NCBI GenBank assembly: GCA_900553595.1
Contig: USEC01000003.1
Location: 1-64,000, forward strand
Reading direction: 5' to 3'
DNA length: 64,000 nucleotides
Source of the DNA: an uncultured Prevotella sp.
GTDB lineage: Bacteria > Bacteroidota > Bacteroidia > Bacteroidales > Bacteroidaceae
Shown piece after piece: positions 36,431-44,584 of this stretch (positions are counted from its first letter, which is position 1; every line of letters starts with the position of its first letter). The position numbers and the translations under genes are program-made. The notes beneath the pieces are model-generated. The model searched no databases and had not been told where the DNA came from. It was given only the letters and a program-made list of their open reading frames with translations.

Positions 36431-37156
36431 TTACAATACCCTCTTTGAAAGATTTGACATCTGGACGGCACACAAACCTGCCGTTTCAGTACGAAGCCTG
36501 CTCCGACCGAGCGAAACTGACTTATAGCCTTGCGCCACGGCATACTTAACCTCATCAATGGAGAAATCGCCTTCCGGCCCTACAAGTATCGTCACAGAAT
36601 CCTCCGGATTCATTTTCTGCAGTTCGCCATAGAAGTCTGCCCTCTCCACTTCATCATAACAATGAGCTATAAACCGATGCCCGGAAGTGTGAGTGTCTAT
36701 GTATTTTCTGAAATCAGTCATTTCACAGACTGCCGGTTTGCCCGCCTTATGGCTTTGTTTCATTGCCGAAACCACAATCTTTTCAACCCTGTCCGTGCGG
36801 ATGGTCTTACGTTCGGAGAACTTACAGTTAAGGAAACAAATCTCGTCGAATCCTATCTCCGTAGCTTTCTCTGCCATCCACTCAATGCGCTCCATCATCT
36901 TTGTCGGGGCTATGGCAAGACATATACGCCCCTGCCATTCCTTCTGATAATCCAGATTGCTGATGATGTTATACATACAATGCTTGCCCGACGACATGGT
37001 CACCTCTGCTTCAAAAAGTCCGCCTTCTCCATCAACCAAGAACAAACGGTCGCCACACTGCAAACGCAGAACCCGAACGGCATGCTTTGCCTCTTCCTCA
37101 GGCAGTTCTCCTGCATGAGCCGCATCTGGCACATAAAAATATCTTGCTTCTTTCAT
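36431..37156 (-). CDS. rsmE: 16S rRNA (uracil-1498-N3)-methyltransferase
   Basis: RsmE methylates U1498 of 16S rRNA with SAM. The 241-residue protein has an N-terminal PUA-like domain (HAVRVLRLQCGDRLFLVDGEG) and a C-terminal SPOUT trefoil-knot domain with EKATEIGFDEICFLNC near residue 95, VGPEGDFSIDEV near 192 and LGRSRLRTETAGLCAVQ near 216. The start fits the family. It is followed by its own terminator and preceded on the same strand by a small membrane protein gene 41 bases away. Confidence 0.95.
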   Translation of the reverse strand: MKEARYFYVPDAAHAGELPEEEAKHAVRVLRLQCGDRLFLVDGEGGLFEAEVTMSSGKHCMYNIISNLDYQKEWQGRICLAIAPTKMMERIEWMAEKATEIGFDEICFLNCKFSERKTIRTDRVEKIVVSAMKQSHKAGKPAVCEMTDFRKYIDTHTSGHRFIAHCYDEVERADFYGELQKMNPEDSVTILVGPEGDFSIDEVKYAVAQGYKSVSLGRSRLRTETAGLCAVQMSNLSKRVL

Positions 37157-37197
37157 CTTTCAAATTTCATTAGTTTCAGATGCTTTCGCTCTCCTCA

Positions 37198-37413
37198 CTA
37201 TCGTTTTTCCTTTTGCTTTGTCACCAAGAATTTTATTACACAGGCAACAATGTGGGCACATAAAGCACCTGCAACGAACAGCCAGAACGCTTCAAACCAG
37301 CCACCGGCGAAGGTTGATGCCACGAAACCCACGGCAACGACTAAAACAACCGACCACCCCTCAAAGGTGTTTTTGGAGTAGTCCGGCGAATATTTTGATA
37401 AGAACTGGAACAT
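37198..37413 (-). CDS. Small membrane protein of unknown function
   Basis: Starting at MFQFLSKYSPDYSKNTFEGW the product has 71 residues: a short polar head, two membrane helices (about residues 21-40 and 45-62) and a basic tail KQKEKR. A longer frame starting at 37488 overlaps the transporter gene and is less likely. It follows the transporter gene by 10 bases on the same strand, so it is probably cotranscribed with it. I do not recognise the family. Confidence 0.65.
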   Translation of the reverse strand: MFQFLSKYSPDYSKNTFEGWSVVLVVAVGFVASTFAGGWFEAFWLFVAGALCAHIVACVIKFLVTKQKEKR

Positions 37414-37423
37414 CTTTTTATCC

Positions 37424-38683
37424 CTACTTCCTGTCTGTCTTGAAGATACAGGCAAACAACAAAGCCACCACCAAGGCATAACCTGCAAATATGAACCAGC
37501 ACATCTGCCAGTTGCCGACAGTGTAAGACTGGTTTCCTACGGTTTCGCTATAAGTGAAATAATTTATTATCTTCTGTGCAGCCACCGTTCCTATCGTCGC
37601 GCCGATACCGTTGGTCATCAAGAAGAACACGCCTTGCGCACTCGAACGAATGTTATGGTCGGTGTTCTGCTCCACGAAAAGCGAACCGCTTATATTGAAG
37701 AAATCGAACGCCACACCATAGACAATCATCGACAGAATGAACATCCATACGCCGCTTCCCGGATTGCCGGTACCAAAGAGTCCGAAGCGCAACACCCATG
37801 CCAACATTGCTATAAGCATGACATTCTTGATGCCATAGCGTTTCATGAAGAACGGTATCAGAAGGATACAGAACGTTTCGCTTATCTGCGACAACGAAAT
37901 AAGAATGTTTGCATGCTGTACGCCAAACGTGTCGGCAAACTCTTTCAGCACTGCGAAGCTGCTGATATAAGGGTTTGCAAAACTGTTTGTGATTTGCAGA
38001 CTCACACCAAGAAGCATGGAAAAGACAAAGAATCTCGCCATTTTCTTCTGCTTGAACAGTGCGAATGCCTTCAGACCGAATGCCTCTGAAAGCGACTTTG
38101 CATCGCCATTGCCTGATACGGGACACGAGGGCAGTGTGAACGAATAGGCAAACAGCACAAAGCCCAGCACGCCGGAGGTGACAAACTGCATCTGGTTGGT
38201 CTGGAATCCCATAATATCCACAAACCACATCGTGAGGATGAAGCCGATAGTGCCAAAGACTCTTATCGGCGGGAAATCCTTCACCACATCCAGACCCGCT
38301 TGCGAAAGCCCGTTGTAAGCCACCGAATTTGCAAGGGAAAGAGTCGGCATATAGAAAGCCACGGACATGGTGTAAAGCATAAACACCGTTGCAAAAGACG
38401 CACTCTGGCCTGCAACAGAGCCATACCATGACACAGCCATCATGAACAATCCTGCAAGCAGATGGCAAATACCCAGCAGCTTCTGAGCCTGCACCCATCG
38501 GTCGGCAACGATGCCCATTATTGCCGGCATGAATATGGAGACCACTCCCTGCATGGAATAGAAGTATCCTATTTCTGTCCCCATACCTATATTGCCCAAA
38601 TAACGTCCCATCGAAGTAAGATAGGCTCCCCATACTGCGAACTCCAGGAAGTTCATTAATGCCAAACGGATTTTCAGATTCAT
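37424..38683 (-). CDS. MFS transporter, nucleoside:H+ symporter (NupG-like)
   Basis: The 419-residue inner-membrane protein (start MNLKIRLALMNFLEFAVWGAY) has about 12 hydrophobic helices. The N-terminal FLEFAVWGAYLTSMG, the GIVADRWVQAQK loop after helix 2, and the C-terminal EQNTDHNIRSSAQGVFFLMTNGIGATIG block resemble NupG/XapB nucleoside permeases. Probable role: proton-driven nucleoside uptake. A possible -7 box (TAACTTTG at 38807-38800) lies about 115 bases upstream, with array 4 further upstream. Confidence 0.85.
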   Translation of the reverse strand: MNLKIRLALMNFLEFAVWGAYLTSMGRYLGNIGMGTEIGYFYSMQGVVSIFMPAIMGIVADRWVQAQKLLGICHLLAGLFMMAVSWYGSVAGQSASFATVFMLYTMSVAFYMPTLSLANSVAYNGLSQAGLDVVKDFPPIRVFGTIGFILTMWFVDIMGFQTNQMQFVTSGVLGFVLFAYSFTLPSCPVSGNGDAKSLSEAFGLKAFALFKQKKMARFFVFSMLLGVSLQITNSFANPYISSFAVLKEFADTFGVQHANILISLSQISETFCILLIPFFMKRYGIKNVMLIAMLAWVLRFGLFGTGNPGSGVWMFILSMIVYGVAFDFFNISGSLFVEQNTDHNIRSSAQGVFFLMTNGIGATIGTVAAQKIINYFTYSETVGNQSYTVGNWQMCWFIFAGYALVVALLFACIFKTDRK

Positions 38684-38881
38684 TTTATCAGTGGTTATTG
38701 ATTTGTAAAATACATTCAAAAAAACAATTGATTATGACAACGAAGGAAACCGGAAAGTATGTCCGGCATCAGCTCGCAAGAACTCCTTATGTCACACTGC
38801 AAAGTTACCAAGAAAATAAGAATAAAAGAAAATTATTCCGGATTTTCATCATGCAAAAACCAACAATTCATAGCCCATTTC

Positions 38882-38964
38882 AAAAGAAGCCTTGTTTGGA
38901 CTGTAAAGAAGGCTTCTTTACGATGCAAACAAGACTTCTTTGAAGCGCAAACAAGCCTTGTTTG
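38882..38964. repeat. Four-unit palindromic array 4
   Basis: Units at 38882-38898, 38904-38920, 38926-38942 and 38948-38964; spacers GACTG, CGATG and AAGCG. Unit 3 carries the only A at the central position in the family (CAAGACTTC). It lies between the MFS promoter region and the pdxT terminator. Confidence 0.95.
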
Positions 38965-39011
38965 AAATAACGTTTCATCATACATGAAAACCGGATTAAG
39001 GGGCAAAAGAA

Positions 39012-39052
39012 AAGTCAAGGGTCTTGTCTAGTTCCAACAAAACCCTTGACTT
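39012..39052 (-). terminator. Terminator of the pdx operon
   Basis: An 11-bp stem (AAGTCAAGGGT with its complement at 39042-39052) extended by TTGT/ACAA after one mismatch, followed on the - strand by TTCTTTTG. Confidence 0.75.
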
Positions 39053-39082
39053 ATTGATTATCTGATATTTATCAGTATCGGT

Positions 39083-39679
39083 TCAATCATTTATTACAGT
39101 TTGCTGCGCATGCTTCCTCACAATATTAAGGAAATATTCATGGATGCGTGTGTCGCTGTCAAGCTCCGGATGGAAAGAGGTTACAAGCTGGTTGCCCTCT
39201 TGGGCAGCAACGATATGTCCTCCCACTTCTGCAAGAATCCTTGTGTTGCCGTAAACCTCCTTTATGTATGGAGCACGGATGAATGTCATTGGGACATCAT
39301 CGCCGACACATTCAACTTTCGCTTCAGTAAAGAAGCTTCCCAATTGTCTGCCATAAGCATTCCGGCACACGCTTATATCCATAGTCGAAAGACCGCTCGG
39401 TTGCTGTCCTTCCACTTGTTTCGCAAGCAGAATGAGGCCGGCACACGTTCCATAGACCGGGAGTCCCGCCTCAATGTCGCTTCTCACAAGATCCAGCAAA
39501 CCCAAGTCTTTAAGGAGTTTCGACTGTGTAGTGCTCTCGCCTCCGGGGATAATCAGTCCGTCTTTATGCTGCAACCAATCTTTCTGTTGCCTTACTTCAA
39601 AACTTTCAATACCAAGTTTTGCAAGCATCTGCCGGTGCTCAAGAAACGCACCTTGTAGTGCCAACACTGCAATTCTCAT
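39083..39679 (-). CDS. pdxT: Pyridoxal 5'-phosphate synthase, glutaminase subunit
   Basis: PdxT releases ammonia from glutamine for PdxS. The 198-residue class I glutamine amidotransferase has LQGAFLEHRQML at the start, IIPGGEST near residue 43, the nucleophile Cys in VYGTCAGLILLA near 77, and the His-Glu pair in TSFHPELDSD near 170. pdxS ends 6 bases upstream, so translation is coupled or nearly so. Confidence 0.96.
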   Translation of the reverse strand: MRIAVLALQGAFLEHRQMLAKLGIESFEVRQQKDWLQHKDGLIIPGGESTTQSKLLKDLGLLDLVRSDIEAGLPVYGTCAGLILLAKQVEGQQPSGLSTMDISVCRNAYGRQLGSFFTEAKVECVGDDVPMTFIRAPYIKEVYGNTRILAEVGGHIVAAQEGNQLVTSFHPELDSDTRIHEYFLNIVRKHAQQTVIND

Positions 39680-39685
39680 AATGAC

Positions 39686-40561
39686 TTATTTTCCTCTTTC
39701 GGCCATTAATATCTCAATCTCGCTCTCATTGATACCGACCATAGCTTCGCCAAGGTCTTCAGAGAGTTCGGCGAGTTTCTTCGCATCATTGAAATTCGTG
39801 ACAGCCTGCACGATTGCAGCGGCACGCTTCTGCGGATTGCCACTCTTGAAGATACCGGAACCAACGAACACGCCCTCTGCGCCCAACTGCATCATAAGTG
39901 CAGCATCGGCAGGAGTAGCAATACCACCGGCTGCGAAATTCACTACCGGCAGCTTTCCGTTTTCATGTACATACTGCACCAGCTCGTAGGGTACCTGAAG
40001 CTGTTTTGCTGCCTCATAGAGTTCATCGTCAGCCATTGACGCGATGCGGCGCATTTCGCTTTGCATCATACGCATGTGGCGCACAGCCTGAACCACGTCA
40101 CCCGTTCCGGGTTCACCCTTTGTCCTAATCATTGTGGCACCTTCGGCGATACGGCGGAGAGCCTCGCCCAGATTTCTTGCGCCACATACAAAAGCAACAT
40201 CAAACTTTGTCTTATCAATGTGATATACATCATCGGCAGGAGAAAGGACTTCGCTCTCGTCGATATAGTCGATTTTTATCGCCTGAAGAATCTGTGCCTC
40301 AGCGAAATGGCCGATACGGCATTTTGCCATAACAGGAATGGACACTGCCTCCTGTATGCCCTTTATCATCTTCGGGTCGCTCATTCTTGACACACCGCCG
40401 GCTGCTCTGATGTCAGCAGGAATACGCTCAAGAGCCATCACCGCACATGCTCCTGCCTCCTGGGCAATGCGAGCCTGTTCGGGAGTTGTTACGTCCATAA
40501 TGACTCCGCCTTTAAGCATTTGAGCCAGATTTCTGTTTAATGTTTGTCTGTTTTCGTTCAT
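39686..40561 (-). CDS. pdxS: Pyridoxal 5'-phosphate synthase, lyase subunit
   Basis: PdxS builds PLP from ribose 5-phosphate, glyceraldehyde 3-phosphate and ammonia. The 291-residue TIM barrel shows [45 protein letters not shown] with a catalytic lysine, and [34 protein letters not shown] near residue 210. It lies between the kinase-like/AraC regulator gene (15 bases upstream) and pdxT. Confidence 0.97.
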   Translation of the reverse strand: MNENRQTLNRNLAQMLKGGVIMDVTTPEQARIAQEAGACAVMALERIPADIRAAGGVSRMSDPKMIKGIQEAVSIPVMAKCRIGHFAEAQILQAIKIDYIDESEVLSPADDVYHIDKTKFDVAFVCGARNLGEALRRIAEGATMIRTKGEPGTGDVVQAVRHMRMMQSEMRRIASMADDELYEAAKQLQVPYELVQYVHENGKLPVVNFAAGGIATPADAALMMQLGAEGVFVGSGIFKSGNPQKRAAAIVQAVTNFNDAKKLAELSEDLGEAMVGINESEIEILMAERGK

Positions 40562-40576
40562 AATAGTAAGATTTTG

Positions 40577-41698
40577 TTATTGTTGTTTTCTATATTCTGT
40601 CGGTGTTACACCTGTAGTTTTTCTGAAAAACTTAGAGAAATGCGCCTGAGAACCGAATCCATACAGGTAGGCAACCTCCTGCACTGTCTTGTCCGACATG
40701 GAGAGTTGGCGTCCCGCCTCACGGCATATATGCTCGTCGATAATGGCCTTCGGCGTTTTCCCGGCAATCCGTTTCGTCACCTGTGCCAGATAACGCGAAC
40801 TTACATTGAGCTTGTCGGCGTAATGGCGCACCTCCACGTTTATGGAGTTCTCCTTCGACACTTCATCAACAAAGCTGTTGAAGAGTTCGCTGCTTCTGCC
40901 AATCAAGCCTATATGCGCCACGGACAACTGGTTGATGTGGTTGTAAGCCATAGCGATGGCGTCCGCCATACCGAACGATCTGCCAAGGAATGTAGCTATT
41001 GCCGAAGTCAGCATGCCTCCCATTCCGTGCGAATCACAACAACTTTGCTGCGTTTCCAAGGAGGAGAAATATCTGACATCGTTGTCCTCTTTCTTCATGA
41101 AGACATCCGTATGCGCCTTCGTCTTGGCATTGGTGTCTTGAACCAGCACATTGCGACATCCCATTGACAACAGGTTCTGGGCAAGCGACATGGCGTCTGT
41201 CTCCGCATCATCCGCCTTTCCAAGCAGATACTCCGCATCCTTTTTCCTCACAGACAAAAGAGTGCAGATAGGTATAAGCCGTTGCTTGATTTCCGCCACC
41301 ACGTCCGATTGCATCAAGACATCGCCACGGGTTGAAACGATAACGGGGTCATAGATTATCTCGCGAGGCCTGTATTTCAACAAAGCATCCACCAGTGCTC
41401 TCACAACATCCACTCTTCTCAACATCCCTATCTTTACTATTTCAGGTTGGACATCGTTCACAATGGCCTCTATCTGCCCACGAACAGTCTCGGCAGGCAG
41501 GTCGTGAAACTTCTGAATGCCTAATGTGTTCTGCATAGTCACAGATGTTATTGCGGAAACAGCATAGCCGCCCAGAGCTGAAATCATCTTGATGTCGGCT
41601 TGGACTCCTGCTCCACCGGTTCCATCCGAACCCGTGACAGTCAGTATAGGTCTGTCAGAAACTGCATTTCTCATATCTGAAAATGGCATCATACGCAA
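40577..41698 (-). CDS. ThiD/PdxK-like kinase domain fused to AraC-type DNA-binding domain, likely regulator of pdxST
   Basis: Residues about 17-270 align by eye with the ThiD/PdxK kinase fold: VTGSDGTGGAGVQADIKMISALGGYAVSAIT and DPVIVSTRGDVLM. Residues about 280-373 are an AraC-type double helix-turn-helix (LNVSSRYLAQVTKRIAGKTPKAIID, TVQEVAYLYGFGSQAHFSKFFRKTTGVTPTEYR). The kinase catalytic motif, GTGC in ThiD/PdxK or GAGD in ribokinases, reads GMGG at 225-228, so the Cys/Asp base is missing, and the usual TPN motif reads SVR near 149-151. I infer a ligand-sensing pseudokinase, perhaps for a B6 vitamer or thiamine pyrimidine, that controls its own operon. It is the first gene, with the promoter at 41751-41781. 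Confidence 0.85.
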   Translation of the reverse strand: MRMMPFSDMRNAVSDRPILTVTGSDGTGGAGVQADIKMISALGGYAVSAITSVTMQNTLGIQKFHDLPAETVRGQIEAIVNDVQPEIVKIGMLRRVDVVRALVDALLKYRPREIIYDPVIVSTRGDVLMQSDVVAEIKQRLIPICTLLSVRKKDAEYLLGKADDAETDAMSLAQNLLSMGCRNVLVQDTNAKTKAHTDVFMKKEDNDVRYFSSLETQQSCCDSHGMGGMLTSAIATFLGRSFGMADAIAMAYNHINQLSVAHIGLIGRSSELFNSFVDEVSKENSINVEVRHYADKLNVSSRYLAQVTKRIAGKTPKAIIDEHICREAGRQLSMSDKTVQEVAYLYGFGSQAHFSKFFRKTTGVTPTEYRKQQ

Positions 41699-41714
41699 CT
41701 TTTCTGCATTGAAA

Positions 41715-41730
41715 AATGCTATAGAGCATT
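41715..41730. other. Small hairpin in the pdx operon leader
   Basis: AATGCT, loop ATAG, AGCATT, 17-32 bases upstream of the regulator start codon, just downstream of the promoter. It could serve as an operator (inverted repeat) or leader structure. Confidence 0.4.
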
Positions 41731-41750
41731 GCCCATACGCATTAGCCAGT

Positions 41751-41781
41751 GCAAAGAAAACAAAAAAATGACGAAACCAAA
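41751..41781 (-). promoter_or_regulatory. Promoter for the regulator-pdxS-pdxT operon
   Basis: On the - strand TTTG (41781-41778), 19 bases, TTCTTTGC (41758-41751). The start codon is about 53 bases downstream. Confidence 0.65.
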
Positions 41782-41861
41782 CCGTTTGTTCTCATATTGA
41801 CAAACTTTATTGGTTTTTGTATAAAATCCTACTCTTTTACATCAAAGAGAGAGTTCCCCAT

Positions 41862-41902
41862 TGCATCCGCTTTGCTGATTGTTGTTCAAAAAAGCGGACG
41901 CA
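41862..41902. terminator. Hairpin after the SDR pseudogene
   Basis: TGCATCCGCTTT (41862-41873) pairs with AAAGCGGACGCA (41891-41902) with one mismatch; an outer AGTTC/GAACT pair lies at 41852-41856 and 41911-41915. It probably once ended SDR transcription. Confidence 0.5.
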
Positions 41903-41942
41903 AACAAAGAGAACTACTAAAAAAATATTTTATGTAAAATTT

Positions 41943-42496
41943 TTATTCGCGATAAACGACAGAACCACTGGCCTGATGGGTTGCCAGAACCAACACTTCG
42001 GCTATTTGAACATGCTCCGGAGCACTGGCTGCATAGTCGCACAATACACTCCTTCGCCTGCATAAGCGGCATCGCCAGCCACACTTCCTATGTTTATCAC
42101 ATGCCCATGATTGACCTTTACCATTTTGGGAACAATATAACGCGTGATGTTAAGCAACCCTTTGATATTCGTGTCTATCATCTCATCCCAGTCGGTGAAG
42201 TCACCCTCATATTCCGGTTCCAAACCACGGGCAAGTCCGGCATTGTTGATTAGCACATCAATATTCTGCCACTCGTCAGGCAGGCTGTCAAGAATCTTCT
42301 TCGCCTGCGCCCTGTCGCACACATCAAAACATAATGGAAGGACAGAAACGCCGTCTTTCTCCAACTCCGTTTTGAGCGAATCAAGTCGCTCTTCCCTACG
42401 TCCGGTTATAATGACACTATAACCTTCATGAGCAAACTTACGCGCACAAGCTTCTCCGATTCCACTTGTCGCACCTGTCACCATTGCTATTTTCAT
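41943..42496 (-). pseudogene. Short-chain dehydrogenase/reductase with internal deletion
   Basis: The start MKIAMVTGATSGIGEACARKFAHEG shows the NADP-binding TGATSGIG, then NNAGLARG and the catalytic Ser in INIGSVAG. The frame reaches YCAT, where the catalytic YxxxK should follow, but instead runs into 10 foreign codons and a stop at 42002. In the next frame the sequence continues as AASAPEHVQIAEVLVLATHQASGSVVYRE and stops at 41943, which is the expected C-terminus of this YdfG-like family. About 55-65 codons, including the catalytic lysine, are missing between the two, so the enzyme must be dead. The IS66 element lies 91 bases upstream. Confidence 0.8.
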
Positions 42497-42587
42497 AATT
42501 GTTTCTCCGTTTTTTTTATTATATAAACGGTGCAAACTTACAAAAAATAATTCGGATTAGTGTTTTACAACTGATATATTTGAGTTG

Positions 42588-44183
42588 GTAACTATTCAGC
42601 GATAGGGCATGACAAGTTTTCAAACCTCAAATAAGGCTTGAATAGCATTGAACGGAGTCTTGTTGTGTTTCTTAGCAGTTTCAACGATTGAATGTAATTC
42701 AAGAAATGCATCTGCCCCAAAATCAGAACGGAATGTGCAGGAGTTCTTCAACTTGATTTTCAACTTACGTATTCCACGCTCACTTCCATTATTGTCAGAT
42801 GGTATCATTGGGTCTTCAAGGAAATTGAAGATGTAGTCACGGCATTTTCTCAGACCCTTTTTGAGTGTTTCAAACTTCTTACCAAAATTGCAGATATTCA
42901 GTTTGAGCAGGTTGTCTAAGCGTTCCATCCACGATGCCTTGGGTATTATCGCAGATGGGTTCGAGTTTCTCTCATGTATGGCTTCACGGAACAAACTTGC
43001 TATCTTGTCGGACCAATCCTGCTTGTCGTTCAATTCTGACAAATACTGCAACTCTCGCAGCAGGTGTGCCATACAAACTTGATGGTTGAGGAATTGAAGT
43101 GCAAAGTATGCGCTATGGCGGTCTGTCACGGCAATCATTCGTTCCAAACTGTCGCCAAAGTTGTCCGCCAACACTTTTGAACTTCTGCCATCAGCCCGAA
43201 AGAGCAAGGTGTAATAAACGGTCTGCGCTATCCATGCCCAGTCAAGACGCTTGTTGCAATAACATCCGCTCTCGTCGAAACCGACGACACTTGACGACAT
43301 GATATATTCCTTGATTTTCTCAATGGCAGGCTGTGCATTTCTTTTGGCTTCCCTCACCCAATTTACAAGCGAGCCTTCACTCGGAGCAAGCCCGAACACC
43401 TCACGCAAGAAACTTGCTATACGTCCGTATGGAAGAAACTGCACGACGCTGAGATACACAACAAGCGATTTCACGCTTGCATCATAAATAACATCATTAG
43501 ACTTGCGTCTTGGTGCAGTGCGTACACGCTCACCACACCTCTTGCAAATCATCACATAATGACGTATCTCCTTGATTACTGGTTTAAGTTCCGGAATTGA
43601 TACAACTTGCGTTACATAGTCAAGCACACGCTCTGCGTCTGCGAGCGTGTCACCGCAATTAGTGCAATAGTTAGGCGTGTCATCAATTATCTCGTCTGGC
43701 GAAGGAGAACAGGATAGTTTGTGACCGTCATGACTTTCCTGTCCGCCTGGCTTCTTTTCACTTGGTTTGCGGAGACTTTTTGTCCTTCTGACTATCTCGT
43801 CTTTCATAGTCTCCTTGCTCGGCGGAGTGCTGCTGTTGCCGGAATTCTTCTTAGGATTCTCGTATTTAGACAGACGCTCTTTAAGCCTTGCATTTTCTTC
43901 GTCCTTCTTGCGTATTTGACGATTTAGAGTTCCTATGTTACGGTTAAGTTTGGCTATCTCAGCATATTGCTGATCGATGGTTTCACGCATCAACCGCATC
44001 TCTGTCGTCATGTCTTGCAGCACTTTTGATATGTCCGTAACTTGCTCTTTCATAGGTATAAAGGTACGAAAAATATCTCACATACGCAAGAAATATAGAC
44101 ACTTTATTTTGTCTTTTTATAGGTCTTTTTGCTGTATATTTCAATCGTGGATTAAGGGTGCAGTGCTATCGCTGAACAGTTAC
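42588..44183 (-). mobile_element. IS66-family insertion sequence, single-ORF type
   Basis: Terminal inverted repeats GTAACTRTTCAGCGATAG lie at 42588-42605 and, inverted, at 44166-44183 with one mismatch; similarity is weak further in. The element is 1596 bp and carries one gene. IS66 members normally make 8-bp target duplications, but the flanks here differ (TTGAGTTG on the left, TTGCAAAT on the right), so no duplication is seen. Confidence 0.9.
42620..44053 (-). CDS. IS66-family transposase
   Basis: The 477-residue protein starts with a leucine-zipper-like coiled coil (residues 1-70). A linker rich in Ser/Pro/Lys follows, then a zinc-finger-like Cys4 (YCTNCGD near residue 131, ICKRCGE near 170), then the DDE catalytic core: GFDESG, AVTDRHSAYF, and SDNNGSERGIRKLKIKLKNS with the catalytic Glu. 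Length and layout fit TnpC of IS66. The helper genes tnpA and tnpB are absent, as in the smaller single-gene subgroup. It appears complete. Confidence 0.93.
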   Translation of the reverse strand: MKEQVTDISKVLQDMTTEMRLMRETIDQQYAEIAKLNRNIGTLNRQIRKKDEENARLKERLSKYENPKKNSGNSSTPPSKETMKDEIVRRTKSLRKPSEKKPGGQESHDGHKLSCSPSPDEIIDDTPNYCTNCGDTLADAERVLDYVTQVVSIPELKPVIKEIRHYVMICKRCGERVRTAPRRKSNDVIYDASVKSLVVYLSVVQFLPYGRIASFLREVFGLAPSEGSLVNWVREAKRNAQPAIEKIKEYIMSSSVVGFDESGCYCNKRLDWAWIAQTVYYTLLFRADGRSSKVLADNFGDSLERMIAVTDRHSAYFALQFLNHQVCMAHLLRELQYLSELNDKQDWSDKIASLFREAIHERNSNPSAIIPKASWMERLDNLLKLNICNFGKKFETLKKGLRKCRDYIFNFLEDPMIPSDNNGSERGIRKLKIKLKNSCTFRSDFGADAFLELHSIVETAKKHNKTPFNAIQALFEV

Positions 44184-44191
44184 TTGCAAAT

Positions 44192-44454
44192 AAACCTGTG
44201 TTAAAAATATCCGTCAAGCCGTCAAAAAGTCAGCGGAAAAGGGACATTGATGAATATCTGACTCATTTTTGCACAAATTCAAGGGTACTCAAGTTATGCA
44301 AGACGGAAGCTCCAAAGACTCATCACCGCTGCGATTGCCAGAAGACAAGGAAATTGTTGCCGGAAGCACAGTCCATACGGCATGAAAAACAGCATAACCC
44401 ATTAAGACCCAACGAAATACCTTTTACTTTTTTACTCTTTTACTCTTCCACTTT
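44192..44454. other. Intergenic DNA right of the IS element, no gene seen
   Basis: This 263-bp stretch has no frame that looks like a protein and no clear promoter or terminator. It ends in a T-rich run directly before array 5. It may be old flanking DNA. Confidence 0.5.
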
Positions 44455-44537
44455 TAAACAAGCCTTGTTTGCAGTGTAAACAAGCCTTGTTTGGATAGCA
44501 AAGAAGCCTTGTTTGCGACACAAACAAGGCTTCTTTT
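44455..44537. repeat. Four-unit palindromic array 5
   Basis: Units at 44455-44471, 44477-44493, 44499-44515 and 44521-44537; spacers CAGTG, GATAG and CGACA. Units 1 and 2 are identical. Units 3 and 4 are exact reverse complements except at the outer base. It lies 47 bases past the stop of the - strand gene at 44585. Confidence 0.95.
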
Positions 44538-44584
44538 CAATGCCGTCCGACAGACGACTGGAAAACGTATGGTTTACTTATGCG

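Noticed and set aside
44198..44479. A 93-codon + strand frame right of the IS
   Set aside because: Lys/His/Ser/Thr-rich composition without domain-like features, ending inside array 5; no promoter seen.
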